Below are positions 1 to 14,639 of a stretch of DNA of 64,000 bases, piece after piece (positions within the stretch are counted from its first letter, which is position 1; the number at the start of each line of letters is the position of its first letter). The stretch covers positions 14,320,281 to 14,384,280 of the forward strand of contig NC_088301.1 in the NCBI RefSeq assembly GCF_032854445.1, read 5' to 3'. Below the pieces are notes generated by a model. The model had not been told where the DNA came from and ran no database searches. It saw only the letters and a list, made by a program, of their open reading frames with translations. Source of the DNA: Liolophura sinensis (taxonomy: Eukaryota > Mollusca > Polyplacophora > Chitonida > Chitonidae). A program made the translations under genes and the position numbers.

Positions 1-3000
1 ATATTATTAGACACAGGACTATTGTCATACTCTTACGGAATGTCCAGATGAAAAATACAGGCACTGGAAAGGAAACGTTTTTTGTGCACATCATGACCAA
101 AGAAACCAAACACATGGTCATTCAAATCCTACATATACTGTTTTTCTTTGAGTAAGATTCATGTCCAGAAGGGTAAGCCAGGACAAGTTTTAGTTATTGA
201 CTGGATTCAAGAAACTGGAGACATTCCAAAACTAGTACAATGTAGTTAGTGACGGCATTAATGCTGTGAGAGGGTTTCTTTGTGTCTGCTTTCAATATTA
301 CAGGCTTTCAAGTTTCCATGATGGTGGTACTTCTGTGTCGAATATACGACTGCATGTATGGGCAAAACAAGTCAAGTCCAAAAATTATTCTACATTCTTA
401 AATCCCAATCCAAACATTTTTGGCATTGACACCTACAAACTTTTTTCTTTAGAATTTTTGTCCTTTAAAATGTATCTGAGCCCACAGAATAAACAAATAC
501 TTTTGTGAAGTTGTGTTTACATCGGTAGATGCTTTGGCACAAAAAGACACAAATTCAACACAGATCGAGTGCCAGTTGCTTTCATACGCCTGAGAAAATG
601 GCAAGAAAGTCCCAATAAATCCCCTAAGGAAATATCGGACTGCCTGAAACAATAGTAGGACGGACCCAGGCCAGCTGAAGGGGCACCCAATATGTTGATG
701 TTTATCCTAAGTACATGTGCTACAGCTAGTCTTAAGACTTGATACAGAAGTCAGAAGAGTTCTTAAAGTAAAAGACCACCTTTAAATAAAGTAAGTATCA
801 TCTGAAAGGTTGTTCAATATGGTCCAAAAATTCCAGCAAAGAACTTCAATCTTTGTCTTTAATTCACATAAAAGACCATAAGTGGAATCTGCAGGAAATG
901 GCCTTTCTGGCAATGGTATTTAAAGGTGGTCTGTTATTTTTATGCTGGGAATTTCCTGTTTGATTTCGGCACTCAGATCACATAGACATGTAAATATAAG
1001 TGACCATATTGACATATTTTAGGGAGCTATTCAGGGTGTGGGAACAGAAGGTGGGTTTATATGGTCAGATTGATCCATAGCCGGCGGATAGCCAGTGGTC
1101 AGTTTAAGTGTTTCATAAAGCTCTGTCTACAGGAGAGTCATGTTTACCCACACCTGATTTTTCACTTCACCTACAGGTACATAGTGAAGCATCCCCTTGT
1201 GTTTGAGTCAGCATGTCATTGGCATCTGGTAACCATCATAAATCTGGAGATGCAGGCTATGTATCCTACACTATACCAGGTCAGACAGATTTCACGGCAC
1301 CCACTTAAGGAGTTCACAAAACCATGGCAACCATCGCATTCTGTGGATGTCTCATACCCTGGGTATCTGACAGCACCTTGCTTATCCCGGAAGAAATAAA
1401 GAGCAGAAGATGGGGACTTAATATTCCCCTTCCAACCTCAAACACATTATCCGCTTGGCATGAGACAAGAGAGAGAGAGAGAAATATATTTAGCCTTAGA
1501 AATTTTACATTTCAAACCAATATGGGAACAATTTCTTGCCTCAGGGGAGGTTTCAGAACACACCTGTAATGTGCCTGGTGGTAACATGGACAGTAATGCT
1601 GATGTTTATCATCCAGGTAATACTTCTGTTCCACGGTTTGATGAGCTGATTTATATGTATATTGCCTAACAGTAATATTTCTTACCAATGTTGATTAACA
1701 CTCCAATGCTTCCAAAAACTAAAGGTTGCTTTAATGCACATACAGGAAACAATAACCATTAGCTTAACAGCATTCACTGGTTCAAATTTAGCAATATATT
1801 GAGAGATGCATGCCCTAAAAACATTACTCCACAGACTACACCCCCAAAATCCAATGACCAGACACACATTTGCAAAACACAGCTAGCAGCTGGAGTTAAC
1901 CAGGCTTATATATGTACATACGAATCTGAGTTCAACAGATCCTTGGTCATGATTTTTTGCTTTGCGATAATCAACGCAGACAGCAGGCATGTAGTTTCAG
2001 AGCGACATACTGAGCATCAAAGGTAGAAAGGAAACAAAAAAACCTGACTAGCTATTAGTTCAGTCTCTGTTAATAATGCTTAATCCAAACTGATATCACA
2101 ACATATGTTGAATGTCCACATAGCCTTGGCCAGCTGTTGTTTTTTTTTTCTTCACATTTACAAACCTCACAGTAAAAAGAGGCTAGCCAATTGAATTGCG
2201 CTAGCAGAATGTACATGAACAGCATGTGTGTAACAGAATGAATTTTTTTTTCTTTCGTCACAAGTCTTTAATGCAACTGAATTTGGATCATCCAATGACT
2301 GCTAAGAAGAATCAGCAGCTATTTCACCAGAAATGTCTTTGAAGACTTCAGCTCTTAAACTTACTCCAACTTCCTTGAGTTAAGCTTTCCAGGGGGTTCA
2401 CATGTCTGTACAATTGCAACAGGGTAACAGAAACTCTTAAGGGAGCTTCTATATTGTACCCAAAACTTCATTAAAGACCTCTTTCTATTCGGTGACTTTC
2501 ATCTTTCGTTAACACTGACAAGTGCCAGAGGAAGAAACTTAAAATGTTTCTGGGTGTCTATAAAGTCATTGTAGACTCCAGCTTACGAGTAATGAAGAAA
2601 TACTTTCGAACAAATTTGTAAGGGTGAAACCCTAAGCGTTTTTATTGGAAAGAGATGTGCCATTCTAAAACTGCAGTCATTAAATTATTACGGTAACATA
2701 AACACAGCATCCAATAAACTCTGAGTGATCCCCTGCGCTTGTAGTCTCTGGCCAACAATACAATGTGGCTGAAGAAATTTTGATGATGGACCAGCGCTGT
2801 TATTGGTAATGGTGTTCTGATAATGGCTGCTGAACCATCAGTGTTTATAAAGGAAGGGGAGCGGGTCTGAAATCTGACCCGGGGATAGTTTGAGCATTTA
2901 CCTGAGGGGTTAGAGGGTGAGTCCCCAAGTGATAAGAACTGGTTTACAGCTTTTAGGTGGGGTTCCCTGGGGTGAAGTTAGCCTGAAGGAACCCGGGCCT

Positions 3001-6000
3001 ACTGCTAGGCGGGCTGAAGGGTTATCAAATATAGCATGTGCAGCCATCAAACCAGACAGCTTTAAGACAGCTTTAAGACAGCAGGCTACCCAGCAATCCT
3101 CCAAGGCGTTCTTTGTTGTACTCTGGTTCAACCTCACTGGAAGTTCTCTCTCCCAGTGGCCAACTTTTGATGGAGCAGGTCAGTCCCTCTTGCTTTCTAC
3201 AAAGTCTACTGGCAATGCCGATAACTTTTATTTACAAACAGCTGGCAAGAGAAAAAAAGTAACGTTCCATTGACCAAGTACACATGGTCCTATGTGCATG
3301 TGCTTTTTTTTTTTTTCTCTCTGAAAACTGTTACACTACTGCTAACTCCTATAATTTCTTGTAAGGCAGGAAATGCCAAGTTCAGTGTTTATACAGGTCA
3401 TCTTTAAGTTCCTTTCTGGGTTCCCTAAGGCAGTGAAACTCTTGCTGCACACTTACCAACTTTGGGAAAGTGCATCAGGGTTTATACCGCAGGCATGTTT
3501 TAACACACAATCATTAGCAACCAACTTGACCTTGTCTGGTATGTTCCATCTTGACAGATCTACAAACTTCTTTTTTTTCTTGTACAAGTAAAGTTTACCA
3601 TCTCAGATGAAAATTACTTTACCAGAGTGGGGTTTACAAGCCATTTTTTTTTTTTTTTTTAAACAGCGGACATGTACCTCTCCTCCTTTCCAGACTCCCA
3701 TAAGCAATAAGGCTTATGTTTTCATATACCAGTTAAGGACCTGCTTGTCAGAGAGAAACTGTCAAAGTGTTTACTTTAAATTTTGTCACACAGTTATCCC
3801 TTTACAAACAGCCTGGGTTTTAGGTGTAGGTTTGTTTGTGGTACCCATCTGCCAGGTTGCCAGGTTTCCTAGTTACAACCATCACAGCATTAGCTACTCC
3901 TAAGCAATTCTAATTAAACTCAAGTCCACACTTCCCCAGCCCATTTTTTCTCCACCGCCCTCCTCCATCACGTCTTTCTCTGGACTGCTAATTTCACCTC
4001 TCATACTGTGCCAGGCTCTGACACTCATATGACCTGTATAATACACCAATCTCACCACAAACCATCAGTATCTGTCCCCCAGTCATAAAACCGGCCTCTA
4101 CCCATGAGACAGCCTGCTTAACTCGCCTTTTTTTTCCCCTGCAAATAAAACCCAGGGAGATGAAAGGCTAATAAGGCCTGCAATCCACCCTGTCTGGGAA
4201 CCTTATGCCAAAGGGGGTCAGTTTTTGATTACAGTCTGACATCAACTCACCACTGTGGAGTCCAGCCAGTATCAAACACAGATACCTCTATCTAGAAATC
4301 CATCAAACCAGGCAGGATGTAACTTGGTAAGGGGTCCAAGGTCTGCCTAAACCCCATTATCTTATCCTATGTATCATTTAATGAGTAAGATGTGCACTGG
4401 TATCATAATATGTAGGTGTACATGTATGTGGATTGCACCATAAATAGTATTTCTGCAACTTTCACCACATGGTTACACAGTATTTGTTTCACAAGTGAGA
4501 GCACTACTCCATGCTGTCAAAACGTTTATTGGAAAGCTTTGAAGTTAGTCTACCCAACAAAAAATGTTTTTACTTGCAATATCAAATTATGGCTTGAACA
4601 GCATGAATATTTTATTCAAACCTCATCTATTCTTTTTGGAATTTTGTGTTGTTCAGGCAGAGTCAATGGCTAAAACCAACTTCCATGTGAGGTTCTAGAT
4701 CTCACAGGATGTTAGACAGGGTATTAGAGCTGTAGAGCTGTGACTTAGGTGAATTCAAAGTAAAAGGTTGGACTCTGGAAATGCCACATGCCTTTGGCAC
4801 CTGGAAACAGTGGCCGCAATGGAGGCAAAGACATTACCACTAAAAGCCTATCAACACAGACACAACATTAGAGAGAAAGTTTCAAGTAAGATGGACACTG
4901 GCGTTGGACAGTGTGTCAGAGCCACTTAGCAAATCCCTAAGCCCTTCCCTACTGATAAGTATCCACAACACTGTAGGTGAGACTGCTGAGATTTCTGCTT
5001 CTTCCTGGCTCTGACTATCTCCACTGATAAAGACAGTCAAAGCTGGTCAAAGGAAGCTGTTGCCAGAGGAATCCCCAAACTGACAAGTCTCTGCCTAGCT
5101 GCATGCTTCTCCATAGCTCCACACAAACTGACATGTCTGATCATTCATTATTGCAGCGACGCCGCAATTTGAAAAACTGAAGCACTGACTAAATCCTCAG
5201 TGTATGAGCGAACATCTTGTCCTCTGGACAAAAGATGTGTTTACACAAAAGTGTACATCATAGTATTGATGAAATTGCATGTCAACAGTCTTCTTATCCA
5301 GGCTATGAAAGCAGGGATTTGGATCAAAGAGATAAGACGGCCAGAGCTACCTCCAGGAATTGCCAGTAATAGGTTTGTCTGCAGTTCGGCACATCTACTC
5401 CTGGAATATTTCGGAGATAAGGCTGACAGCTAAGGCGCCCTTCACTGTATCAGTAGCTAGTTCATACCACGTCACCCTGCCACCAACTCACTCAATCATC
5501 GTAGAATCAGACAGCTCCTTCTATACATTGGCTGCCAAAACCACAATGCAGTACACTCCAAGATTCCAAAAGAAATCATTTCACACTCAATCGTCAGAAT
5601 AATTAGGCCTCAATGGGTGATTTTAAAATACTCTTGAATGTTTTTTGCTCAAAACTGATAAAGCATATAACTAGGTGTACTGTAAAGTATTAGAATACAG
5701 TGGACAGCGAGGAATGTTGGCAACCTTAGGGTCTGGCCTATTGGAGGGGTTATCTCTTGGAACATCCAAAGCTCATGGTCCGCACATTCGTCAGGTATGT
5801 GCTGGTAATCTGGACACGAAGGCAGGAGGGATGGTCCTTCATCATCCAAACTAACAAATGGCTAGCACAAACGTGTAGCAAGTCCACCAGGATCTCTTGG
5901 AGTTTCCACAGGAGACTACGGTATATTTATTAATAGAAAGTAGGGGTATGGGGAAAGGTCAGTGTTAAGGTTGGAGAATGGCTTGGCCAGATGTCCAACT

Positions 6001-6200
6001 GCCAAACTCCATTGTTTGCCCCTACATGAACAGACTACCCGTGGTTGCAACAGATCCTATGGATTTCAATGTCCAGGGACAGCCGCTGTGTGGCATTTGT
6101 TGTCCACTTAGGCAGCCATGAGGGGTTGAACCTAAAGAATCTCTTAACCCATGTCCCATTTGTCTTTGAACTCTCAATACTCTCGCTGAATAAACATGCG

Positions 6201-6221
6201 CCCCCCCCCCCCCCCCCCCCC
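6201..6221. repeat. Poly(C) tract, 21 bases
   Basis: Uninterrupted C homopolymer in AT-rich sequence; the minus strand is G21 and could form a quadruplex. Length in the assembly may be unreliable. Confidence 0.95.
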
Positions 6222-6697
6222 TGCCAATCAAGATGTGCATCAGACTTCCCAATATCCAGTTCTATTTAACACCATCAAGGTTTATGTGTTATCCCTCATT
6301 CATGGGCACAACTGCCATCAGGCCTCTGATAGTGAACAGACTTACTCCTTGTACTTTCATGCACAACGATTCAGGAAAATAAATTGTAGTTGATCAATTT
6401 AAACACCCGAACTACAGCTACAGCAGACTGAATTATTTGTCCAATGCTTCAGATAAAATACATAAAAATGATGAAAAATCGCATGAGCATAGTAAGTTTA
6501 TAATACACTAAATCCTAGCTGAGCTACAGTATTTAATTATTTTATTATGTTTCAGATAAAATACAAATAAAAATGATGAAAAATCACACTCTGCCCATAT
6601 GCCAAAGTCCTATTAGCTGTTGATGTTTTTCTACCATCACCTTCCTATAAGGAACTAACTGGTTACAGTGTGCATTGATTATTGAGAACAGGAAGCG

Positions 6698-6713
6698 CCC
6701 CCCCCCCCCCCCC
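6698..6713. repeat. Poly(C) tract, 16 bases
   Basis: Second uninterrupted C run, about 480 bases from the first; same remarks on quadruplex potential and assembly length apply. Confidence 0.95.
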
Positions 6714-8660
6714 ACTACAGTGTACAAGAGTTAACAGCCTCACTGATCCAGAGTGAATCTAATATTTCTGTCCTGTCTGCAGAGTCTCTTGCCTATCTGG
6801 CAGGCTTATGTGTGGCTAGGTAAGGTTGGGATGTAGGCAACATAACAGCATGATGTGCCATCTTTTCACGTCGACCTCAGAGGACCAGAGGTCGAGAACG
6901 CCACTTCAGTATCATGAATAATGCATGTCTAACTTAGCGATCCTGCCATTACCCACAAACAAATCCTTTCCTGCTCGTATCATAATGAAACCACCCACGG
7001 GCCATTCCCGCAATATGGTGGTCTGTCTTCCCGGTGGCATCCCTCCAGAATTAATATTATACATACACATATACAGTGAGGGAATTAAGAGAATCATTTA
7101 TCTGGGGACTGGTGGTGAACGGAAGGAAATCTCGAACTACCTAAAAATATACATTTCTGCAAATTGGCTAACAGTTAGAAGTTGAATAACAATCCCCTGG
7201 CACTGCCAAAGCTGGTGTCTGGCATATGTTAATGCACGTATAAGAAAGTTGCAGGAAATATACATGGTGGAAAAGTGTATCATCAGAAAAGCAGAAACGG
7301 TGGTAGGCAGCAGGGGGCCCCTTGGGTACTATAGCTGGTTTGCTTTCCTCCCTGTGTCATGGCTTCACATATTTCAGTCCACTTATTTAGTTTACCATGG
7401 AACAAGACTCTCCAAGGAGTTAACAATATTTTTCACAGACATATTACATGGACCATTTGGATGAAGAGAATACCACAGTGCGACAGGATATTCGGTATGA
7501 AGTGAATAATGTATCAAGGTGAGGAGCAGGGATTCCCACATGAGTGCTCTTTATCGACCACTTAGCTGCAGCTTCTGAGAAAATGATTTTTCACACTTCC
7601 ACTTTGTAGACTCTTAAAAACAAATCTTCTCAACTCATGTGGAGAGACACTCAAGAGTTTAACTCTGAAGCCAAGTGTCTGTAAAAAATGCTTACAATGC
7701 AAAAAGTCAGAAAAAAGCTTTACACTTACACAGTTTAATATTCATTTAGACTTCAGCATGAAAGTATTTATTTGGAAAGCACTCTGGACTTTCAATGAAC
7801 TTATAAAATATATCACTTCTGTTGAAATGGACAGGGCCATGGGCATTCCTGAAGGTATGTTGTTAATCCCAAGCCTCCAGTCTCTATTTGGGCTCCAAGA
7901 CTTTGGAGGGCAACTGTGCCTTACACACAGAAGCAAAACATCATTTTTTGACAATTTTAAACAGGCAGGATATGTTTCAGGTCTAATCTGGCAGGAATGA
8001 TGACAGTGATGAATGATGTGGTAGTACTGTCTGTCAAGAAGGGGATGAATCTAGCACTAAACAGAATCAGTATTAGATTAAGGACGCTCCATCACGGCCA
8101 GCTAACAAAAGGGGGGTGGCTAGGGAGTTAAGGACACCCCCACCCCTCTTTGTATACATCTGTGGGAGTCAGGAACTCCTCTAGTCACCCTTCTCCCATC
8201 TCCTCCCTCACACCAGATCAAATAGCCCATTAACTCAACCATGAAACAGATAACAGTGGATAAGAAGATGCACAGCAAGGTTCTATTAAAGCAACATGCC
8301 AGGCCAAATGATGATAAACTTCTAAGGCTTCCATAATGAAAGGACAGATGATCAGCACCTTTTACCACATTCTTGCTTTTCCTCAATGCCAAGGCTCTAT
8401 GACCAAATGGCCGAAATCCTCCTTTGTGTATGCCTGAGCATGCACCGTGACGCTGATGGCAAGGTTTTTCATGAACTAGAGAAACTGTGAGGTGTCTCCA
8501 TACCCTGAGTGTGTGCACAGGCATGTTCTTGTATCTACTGAGGAGAAAACATGGGTCATGTCAAACTAGGATGATATAATCCTTCAGGACTACAGTCAAG
8601 AAGGAAACACACAACAAGGAAAATTCCCTGGCTTAGCTTAGCATCAGGATCTTCACCTGG

Positions 8661-8782
8661 GACCGAGATATAAGTCAAAATCTGAAATACGCCATCAAAG
8701 CTTTAACTTCCAGTATCAAAAACTAAGTATTGTAAAGAGGTTTTAAAATTCTGAGGTAAGTCAGAAATGGCTTTGTGGAATC
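8661..8782. repeat. Fragment of the GGGGCTGATTTC MITE-like family
   Basis: Contains GGTAAGTCAGAAATGGCTTT (8756-8775), matching the right end of the fuller copy at 36779-36998, and at its left ATAAGTCAAAATCTGAAAT in the opposite sense. It is diverged and about 120 bases long. Confidence 0.5.
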
Positions 8783-9654
8783 AGACTGTTCCTCCTGTGC
8801 TACTCCATCACCTACTCTCACATTCTTAGCTAATGGCTACAATTGGTTCAGATTTCCAGCATGCATTTTCTCAATAGCCAACTGCTGTTTGATCTGCACC
8901 GTTACACAGAACAACAGTTACAGCCTGCCAGAGGTATCCTACCACTGTCAGACATAGGATCTCAAGTACATGACATCAGGAATGGCATCAGAGACGTGAT
9001 CAGCTAGCCAAGTTCCACCAGGCAGAAGGTTAGCGTAATGGTCGACAGCCTGAGGAACTTCCACTTGACATTCTATACGCTAAACGCATAGGTATCACAG
9101 TACCAAGGGTTAATACGACCAACTCCATTACCCATGGGGGAAGCCTTTCTACACCACTAGGCACAAAACACATAACCCTATCTCGCTAGGTGCTCTACGC
9201 AGTTTCAATTTCATGTTTTTTCCTCCTACCGTTTTGTTTTCCTGGCAAATGTCCCGAACTAACAAGTTTTTCCTTCCCGCCAAAGCGGATCAACCTGCCG
9301 GAAAACATAAAAGTTCCTAACAGTAATCAGGTATTAAGCGGAGAAATAGATTAATTACAGTTGACTGACAGTGCACTGACACAGGACTCCTCTTGGACGG
9401 TGCAGCGTTATCACCACATCAGCAAATAGCTCAGAATAGACAAGACACTACCCACCAGACAGATCAAATCCACCCAGGAGCTCTCTAAATCCTTCACGTC
9501 CAGAGCTGATATATTTTTCTAACATACAGTCTTGATATTTGTGAATATTTCATTAGCATGAGGATTGTGCTACAATAAATTCCAGGCTTGCCTGAGTGGA
9601 AATGTATCATTAGTATTGGATTAAGCAGTGCAACAGAACATGACTATGCACAAG

Positions 9655-9826
9655 TCTGTACGGTGCTCAGTTTTTGGACAGAAAGTTGAATTTGGACACA
9701 TTAGTCTTAAGACAACATTGAAATGGGGGACAAATTTTTATTTCTAAAGGACAAAAACAAGCTTTCAGATTGTATTTCAAATTTTGACCTAAGTCAGAAA
9801 TGACTTTGCTTCATCAGCCCCAGGAC
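9655..9826. repeat. Copy of the GGGGCTGATTTC MITE-like family, left end missing
   Basis: The right end reads GACCTAAGTCAGAAATGACT (9786-9805), then TTGCTTCATCAGCCCC, whose reverse complement GGGGCTGATGAAGCAAAG matches the left terminus of the copy at 36779. The interior (GTTGAATTTGGACACATTAG) matches GTTGAAATTTGACACATTTG of that copy. Confidence 0.6.
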
Positions 9827-12800
9827 ATCCTTAAGTCCTTTATCTACAAATGATAGGGGCAAATTGCTACGAAAAGAGAATACTTAAGTCACCTAAAATT
9901 TAGCTGCAAAAAGTGCATTTTAAGAGCCAATTAATGTCATAAAACATTACTTTTATTGAGGAAACTTGATTCCTCCAGATGGAGATCCTCCTACCTACAA
10001 CCCAAACCTCAAAACACCGTTCTTAATACCAGCAGAACTCAGGATCAGGAGAAATAAGCAAGCTAAGTTTTTATATAAAATTTACCGTCTGTGGGTTAAG
10101 GAATCATTACCAGCTATATCTGAATAGGGAACTGTACACATCACTGCATCCAAGACACAGCTTACAGGCAAAGAGGGTACAGTTGTTTCACTACAGTTCT
10201 GCTTTAAGGCAGAACACTCCTTAGCATACAAATGAATGAATATGGTTTCATGCCATATGGGTACAATGACAGCAGCTGCTAACTTCAGTATGAAACTACA
10301 CTTATAAGTGAAGGGAACAAGTGTATCACAAGGAACATAAGTGTAATACTGAGTGTGGATAATAGTGCATCAGCATTGTGAAACACACCTTCACTTTGGC
10401 ACATGCATGAAAGCTTTGAAGAGTCACATGAAGAAAATATAGTGTAGATGAAAACAATTTCTATATATTATCCAGTTCTTGTGAAGTTCTCTGAAAGTTC
10501 AATATTTCATGCACTACCAAAATTGTTAAATGTTTCACATAATGGTTTCTTATGCCCTAAACAATTAATGCTTCTTGAAGAAAAAAAAATGATAATGCTA
10601 ATAAAAAAATCAAGGCATCACAGAGTTGCTTTAGGTTTTGAATGAGGAATTTTGGAACATTACCAGCCATACTCTAGACAAAAACAAAAACTTTGTTAAC
10701 TGTAAAATCAGACATTAGGTCAAAGCCATTTATAGGGCCACAGTATAAAGGAACAAAAATATCTGATTACTACAAGCTGGGTTGTGCGAAAAGTAAAGAC
10801 TTGGTGAAGCATCCTAGAAACATGCCATCACAGACGCAACATTTGTTACCCTGTAATTTGGCGCCGAGACATCTTGACTCTATCATCCGGCTGAATGTAA
10901 TATGAATGTTGTATTCTCCTCCCAACAGTTGTTTCAGTTAGAAGTTATTTTTTCATTCTGCCCCCTTACTCCAATGTCAGAAATCATTTTTCAGGCTGGT
11001 ATAGGTTGACAGCTGTCAGGGGTTGGGGGATCAAGGAGAAGCCCAGAAAACATGTGTTAGCAGTCCTGAAGTGCGAGGGAAATTGCTAAATGTGAAACTG
11101 CGTTATTTTACATCAGAACCAACATAAAGGGATGATTTGCTGGCTGAGGAACAAAGGTAAAAATTGTCTGCTGTACTATATATGCCAAAACTATGATACC
11201 AACACACTTTACTCATGTACCTCATGAAACAGAGATTATCTCTGAGGCAGAGTCGATATGTACCCCAGAAACCATACTAATGTTTTTTTTTCACCAGAAG
11301 AACACAGCTCCCACATGTGTTCAACACACAAATGGGACTTACCCAAAGGGAAATAGCTTCAAAATGTTCACCATTTCCATGTGAACCCAACAAGAAAACA
11401 AGACATTTGACTTAGGTGGAATCTTCCTTATTCGCTGTTCATATTTGTACTTATTTGACCAAATCATGAATGTTACTTGAGGTGTTTTCATTAACTTATT
11501 CTCTATGATAAAAACCAGCCTTCACTATATTTGTTCAAATCCAATGAGAATACAGTCATGCAGATTTCTACTTTGTAGTTTTGGCACACTACATGAAACA
11601 AAGAGCCAACTGGGACCTTTCAGTACTATTACAGGTCTAAATCAGAACCTCAGTGAATAGAACATGGTGTAGATTCCTAAAAGTATTCCTTTTCTTCTCT
11701 AAATGAGGCTAACCTGCAGACAAGTAGTTAATAGAAAATAAACAATATGTCCAAGAGCAAGACCAAAATCTGAACGGCCCAGAAACAAATGAGCAATGGT
11801 GTCAGTAAATAAAGATCTCTTGATGAATGTGTTTGGTGGGTATCACTCAGCAAGAAGTACAGTAAACTGCCCAGGGTCAACTGGACACCTGGGGTAGATG
11901 TTGGATTCATTGTAACCAGATAACCTCAGACTGCTGAAATCATCCCAAATCCTGTTATATTCCTTCACAATGATCCCCAGTGGGAAAGCCAGGACACAAG
12001 TCAAGTTGTGGCAATGATGATTACATGGGATTAACTCTGTTATCATGGCTCAGGGATGAACTTCCTCTCCCAAACATGCTAACCAGTAAAACTGCCCTGG
12101 GACCAAAGGGGGACAAAACAACCGGAAGCCAACAAAAACTCTTTCTCAAAGGAAACCAATATCATTTATACTAATGACTAGTCTGCACCGTTCAACATTG
12201 CCATACTTCCTTAAAAACCAAGTTGGTGATCTGAATCATGACTAAACAAAAAAAAAAAAAATCAAAAACCCCAAACCAGAACATTTTAGGATGGAACAGT
12301 GACTTATGATTTGGTATGAGCACACTAAATGCAGCATAAGTAAAGCTAAATGCTTAAGTCTAACATTTTTTTTTCAGAAAGCTTTTTATCCTAATGTTTG
12401 CATGTTTTATCCATATTAAGAGCATGTGACAACATGAGTTTCTATTATTGTGACATCAAAGACAGGTTGTGACTGCGAAATGATGTGTTGGAAGCATATG
12501 TGTACCACACAGAGATTCCTTCACAGCCTGCTCTCACAAAATCACGTCGCCATGGTTTGCCTCACAGCATTGCTCAGACACATCAAAGCAACGCCAACAC
12601 AGGCAAATATTTACCAATGCAAAAATCACTTTACAGTGCATCATAGTATAATAAAAAACACATTAAATATGGTGAAGCAGATGTCTGGTATCTTCTGATG
12701 TAGTTCTTTTATTTCTTATTTTGCACAAATTCATATATTGAATTTAAGAGTTCTCATTTTTGGGATTATTGAGTTCAGTTACAAAGTTTCCATTTACATT

Positions 12801-13727
12801 ACGTTGCACCAAATGTGTCAATTTGTAAGACACCATGGCAAAACTTCAAATGTCGACACCATTGGCATTATATCTTGATAATTTCCTCAAGGGGAGATGC
12901 AACATTAAATCGTTTTTTATGCTGCAGCCAAAAATTGATGTTAACTGAACAAGCCAGATTGAACTGGGTAACAGATATAAATCCCTGGGCAGTCCAATGC
13001 AGCTGGTGAGAGTACTAATGACTTTGGGCAGTAAACCAGTAGGCAAGTCAGGGGGTTGAAAGGGAGCTTCACAGGGTATCTTTTCCTTAACTAATTGAAC
13101 TACCATGTGGCTCCTTCCTGCTGAGTTCTATCATTGCCAGCTAAACCTCCAGACCTTGGGGTGAGTGTCACAAAAGCTTCTGATTACAGTCTGCCCTGTC
13201 TAGGGGGGTGGGAGGGGGGAGACCTAGATGTTATTTGAGGGAGAAGTCAAGGTATCAACCTTGGACATCTTTATAACTCTGAAGCATACCCTGTAATACT
13301 GCCTGTAGTCCCCCACCAACCCTATCCCTTCACCTGTAGCTCCATGTACTGTACACATTTCCCAGGTATGATCCATAAATTCCATCATGGAAAAAATAAA
13401 TGCTCCATATTCTAGAGAGATCACAAAACTTACCATTTTACCAAATAAATAGATTCATTCAAACATTTTTCAACATGGTAAGATATCTATGCTTGGATTT
13501 GAAAATATAAACTGAACTACATATGGATATGTTGTTTGTTGACTTGAATGGAAGAAAAAGCAAAAGCACAGATATTTCGAAAAAAAGAAGACGAACTTCT
13601 AAGATTTTTTAAAATTGAATAGATGGAAGGTATATGGAAGGTATCTTTCTATGCAGTTTTAGTCTCCCTGGTACTGACTGCTTTTCTTGCAATTGTATGA
13701 AAGGAAATATGAAGAAAAAAAAAAGGT
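9827..13727. other. Intronic sequence, no gene found
   Basis: AT-rich, with only short open frames lacking domain landmarks on either strand. No repeat structure other than short A and T runs was noticed. Confidence 0.55.
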
Positions 13728-13744
13728 GGGGGGGGGGGGGGGGG
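13728..13744. repeat. Poly(G) tract, 17 bases
   Basis: An A-rich run and GGT are followed by an uninterrupted run of G on the plus strand, about 600 bases from the FN3-1 donor side. Quadruplex-capable. Confidence 0.95.
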
Positions 13745-14354
13745 CTATTTGGAAGAACTCGGTTACCACTGAACATTCCTGCTGAATATTCATGTCCTAT
13801 ATAATAAAACTGGTGAAATGCATTTTTTAAAAAAATATTTTAATTTCATAGCAAAGTTTTTAAACTGCTTTATTACGTATCACTTCTGTGATCCTAGACA
13901 GAAGAACGGATAAGTGAAGTGGAACATAGGTAATATGCCAAGTGTTTATGTAGGTACCTGCATAGGTAATGAAACTCGTTCACACCTGAGTGAACACATC
14001 TATGTAGGTCTAAATAGTTCAGTTATAAGCTGAGAGGAAAGGAAATACATTAGGTGAAATGTTTACACATGATAAGAATCATTCTGCTGCTTGCGGAGGT
14101 CTTGTGAAAACAATCATCTATAATGCTAATGAGCAGTGTTTGGGGAGTTCTGAGTGAGTTAGGAGATTGTTTAGTATGACAAACATTGCAGGCAGATGAA
14201 TGCACTGGTGCTGTTGGTGAATTAAGACGACAAAACTGATAAACGAATACATTTGACCATGGAGCCTTAAAAACACAGTTGTGCCCGAAACGATGTCGAC
14301 GTTGTTGCCCTGCGAGGTGGGGTTTAGAGAGGGCTGGAATAAGCAAATACTGAC

Positions 14355-14639
14355 CTAGTTCTCCCGTCATGACTTCAGTGGGCATGCTAGGGGTGCCGCG
14401 CCCAATCTTATTCACCGCCACCACCCTGAACTCATAGACGGTGAAAGGGGTTAGTCCCATCACCAGGCTCTCTGTGTCCGTTATATCCGTTTTTTCAGTA
14501 TAGCCTCCTTTCTGGTTTTTAGGTTTGTACTGGATGATATAGGACATAACAGGCTCCCTATTCCCCGAATCCCAGGATAGTCTGACCGAGGTAGCGGTCA
14601 CTTCCGAGGTGCTCAGGCCCACGGGCGCATTCAGCAAGG
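14355..14639 (-). CDS. Lar: LAR exon: first fibronectin type III repeat
   Basis: The exon encodes the first FN3 repeat after Ig3, starting (A)LLNAPVGLSTSEVTATS. Landmarks are VRLSWDSGNREPV (B-strand tryptophan), SYIIQYKPKN (C-strand tyrosine), TPFTVYEFRVVAVNKIGRG and the closing STEVMTGEL region. The stretch EVTATSVRL and QYKPKN closely resemble Drosophila Lar. The acceptor CTCCAG is at 14640-14641. The donor is GTCAGT (14354-14349), weaker than the other donors; if it is skipped the frame continues about 100 codons to a stop at 14050, so intron retention would give a truncated product. The frame is also open upstream of the acceptor, see the proposed alternative first exon. Further FN3 repeats should follow but none was recognised in 1-14354. 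Confidence 0.93.

Larger units (their letters stand above)
1..8660. other. Intronic or non-coding sequence 3' of LAR FN3-1, no gene found
   Basis: AT-rich sequence with many short accidental open frames on both strands and no recognisable domain. A further FN3 exon was searched for by eye on the minus strand (tryptophan and Asn-x-x-Gly-x-Gly landmarks) without success; a short diverged exon could have been missed. It contains poly(T) runs near 3310 and 3645, and two poly(C) tracts listed separately. A minus-strand open frame at 8120-8524 resembles nothing known. Confidence 0.6.

Noticed and set aside
2917-3273. Plus-strand open frame of 118 codons
   Set aside because: Overlaps an equally long antisense frame, no recognisable domain, low-complexity flanks.
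8120-8524. Minus-strand open frame of 134 codons
   Set aside because: Composition is Cys/His/Arg-rich without any domain pattern, and no splice or promoter context; probably chance.
14050-14354. Continuation of the FN3-1 frame for about 100 codons past the donor
   Set aside because: No FN3 or other domain features; best read as intron after a GTCAGT donor. Intron retention is possible but unsupported.
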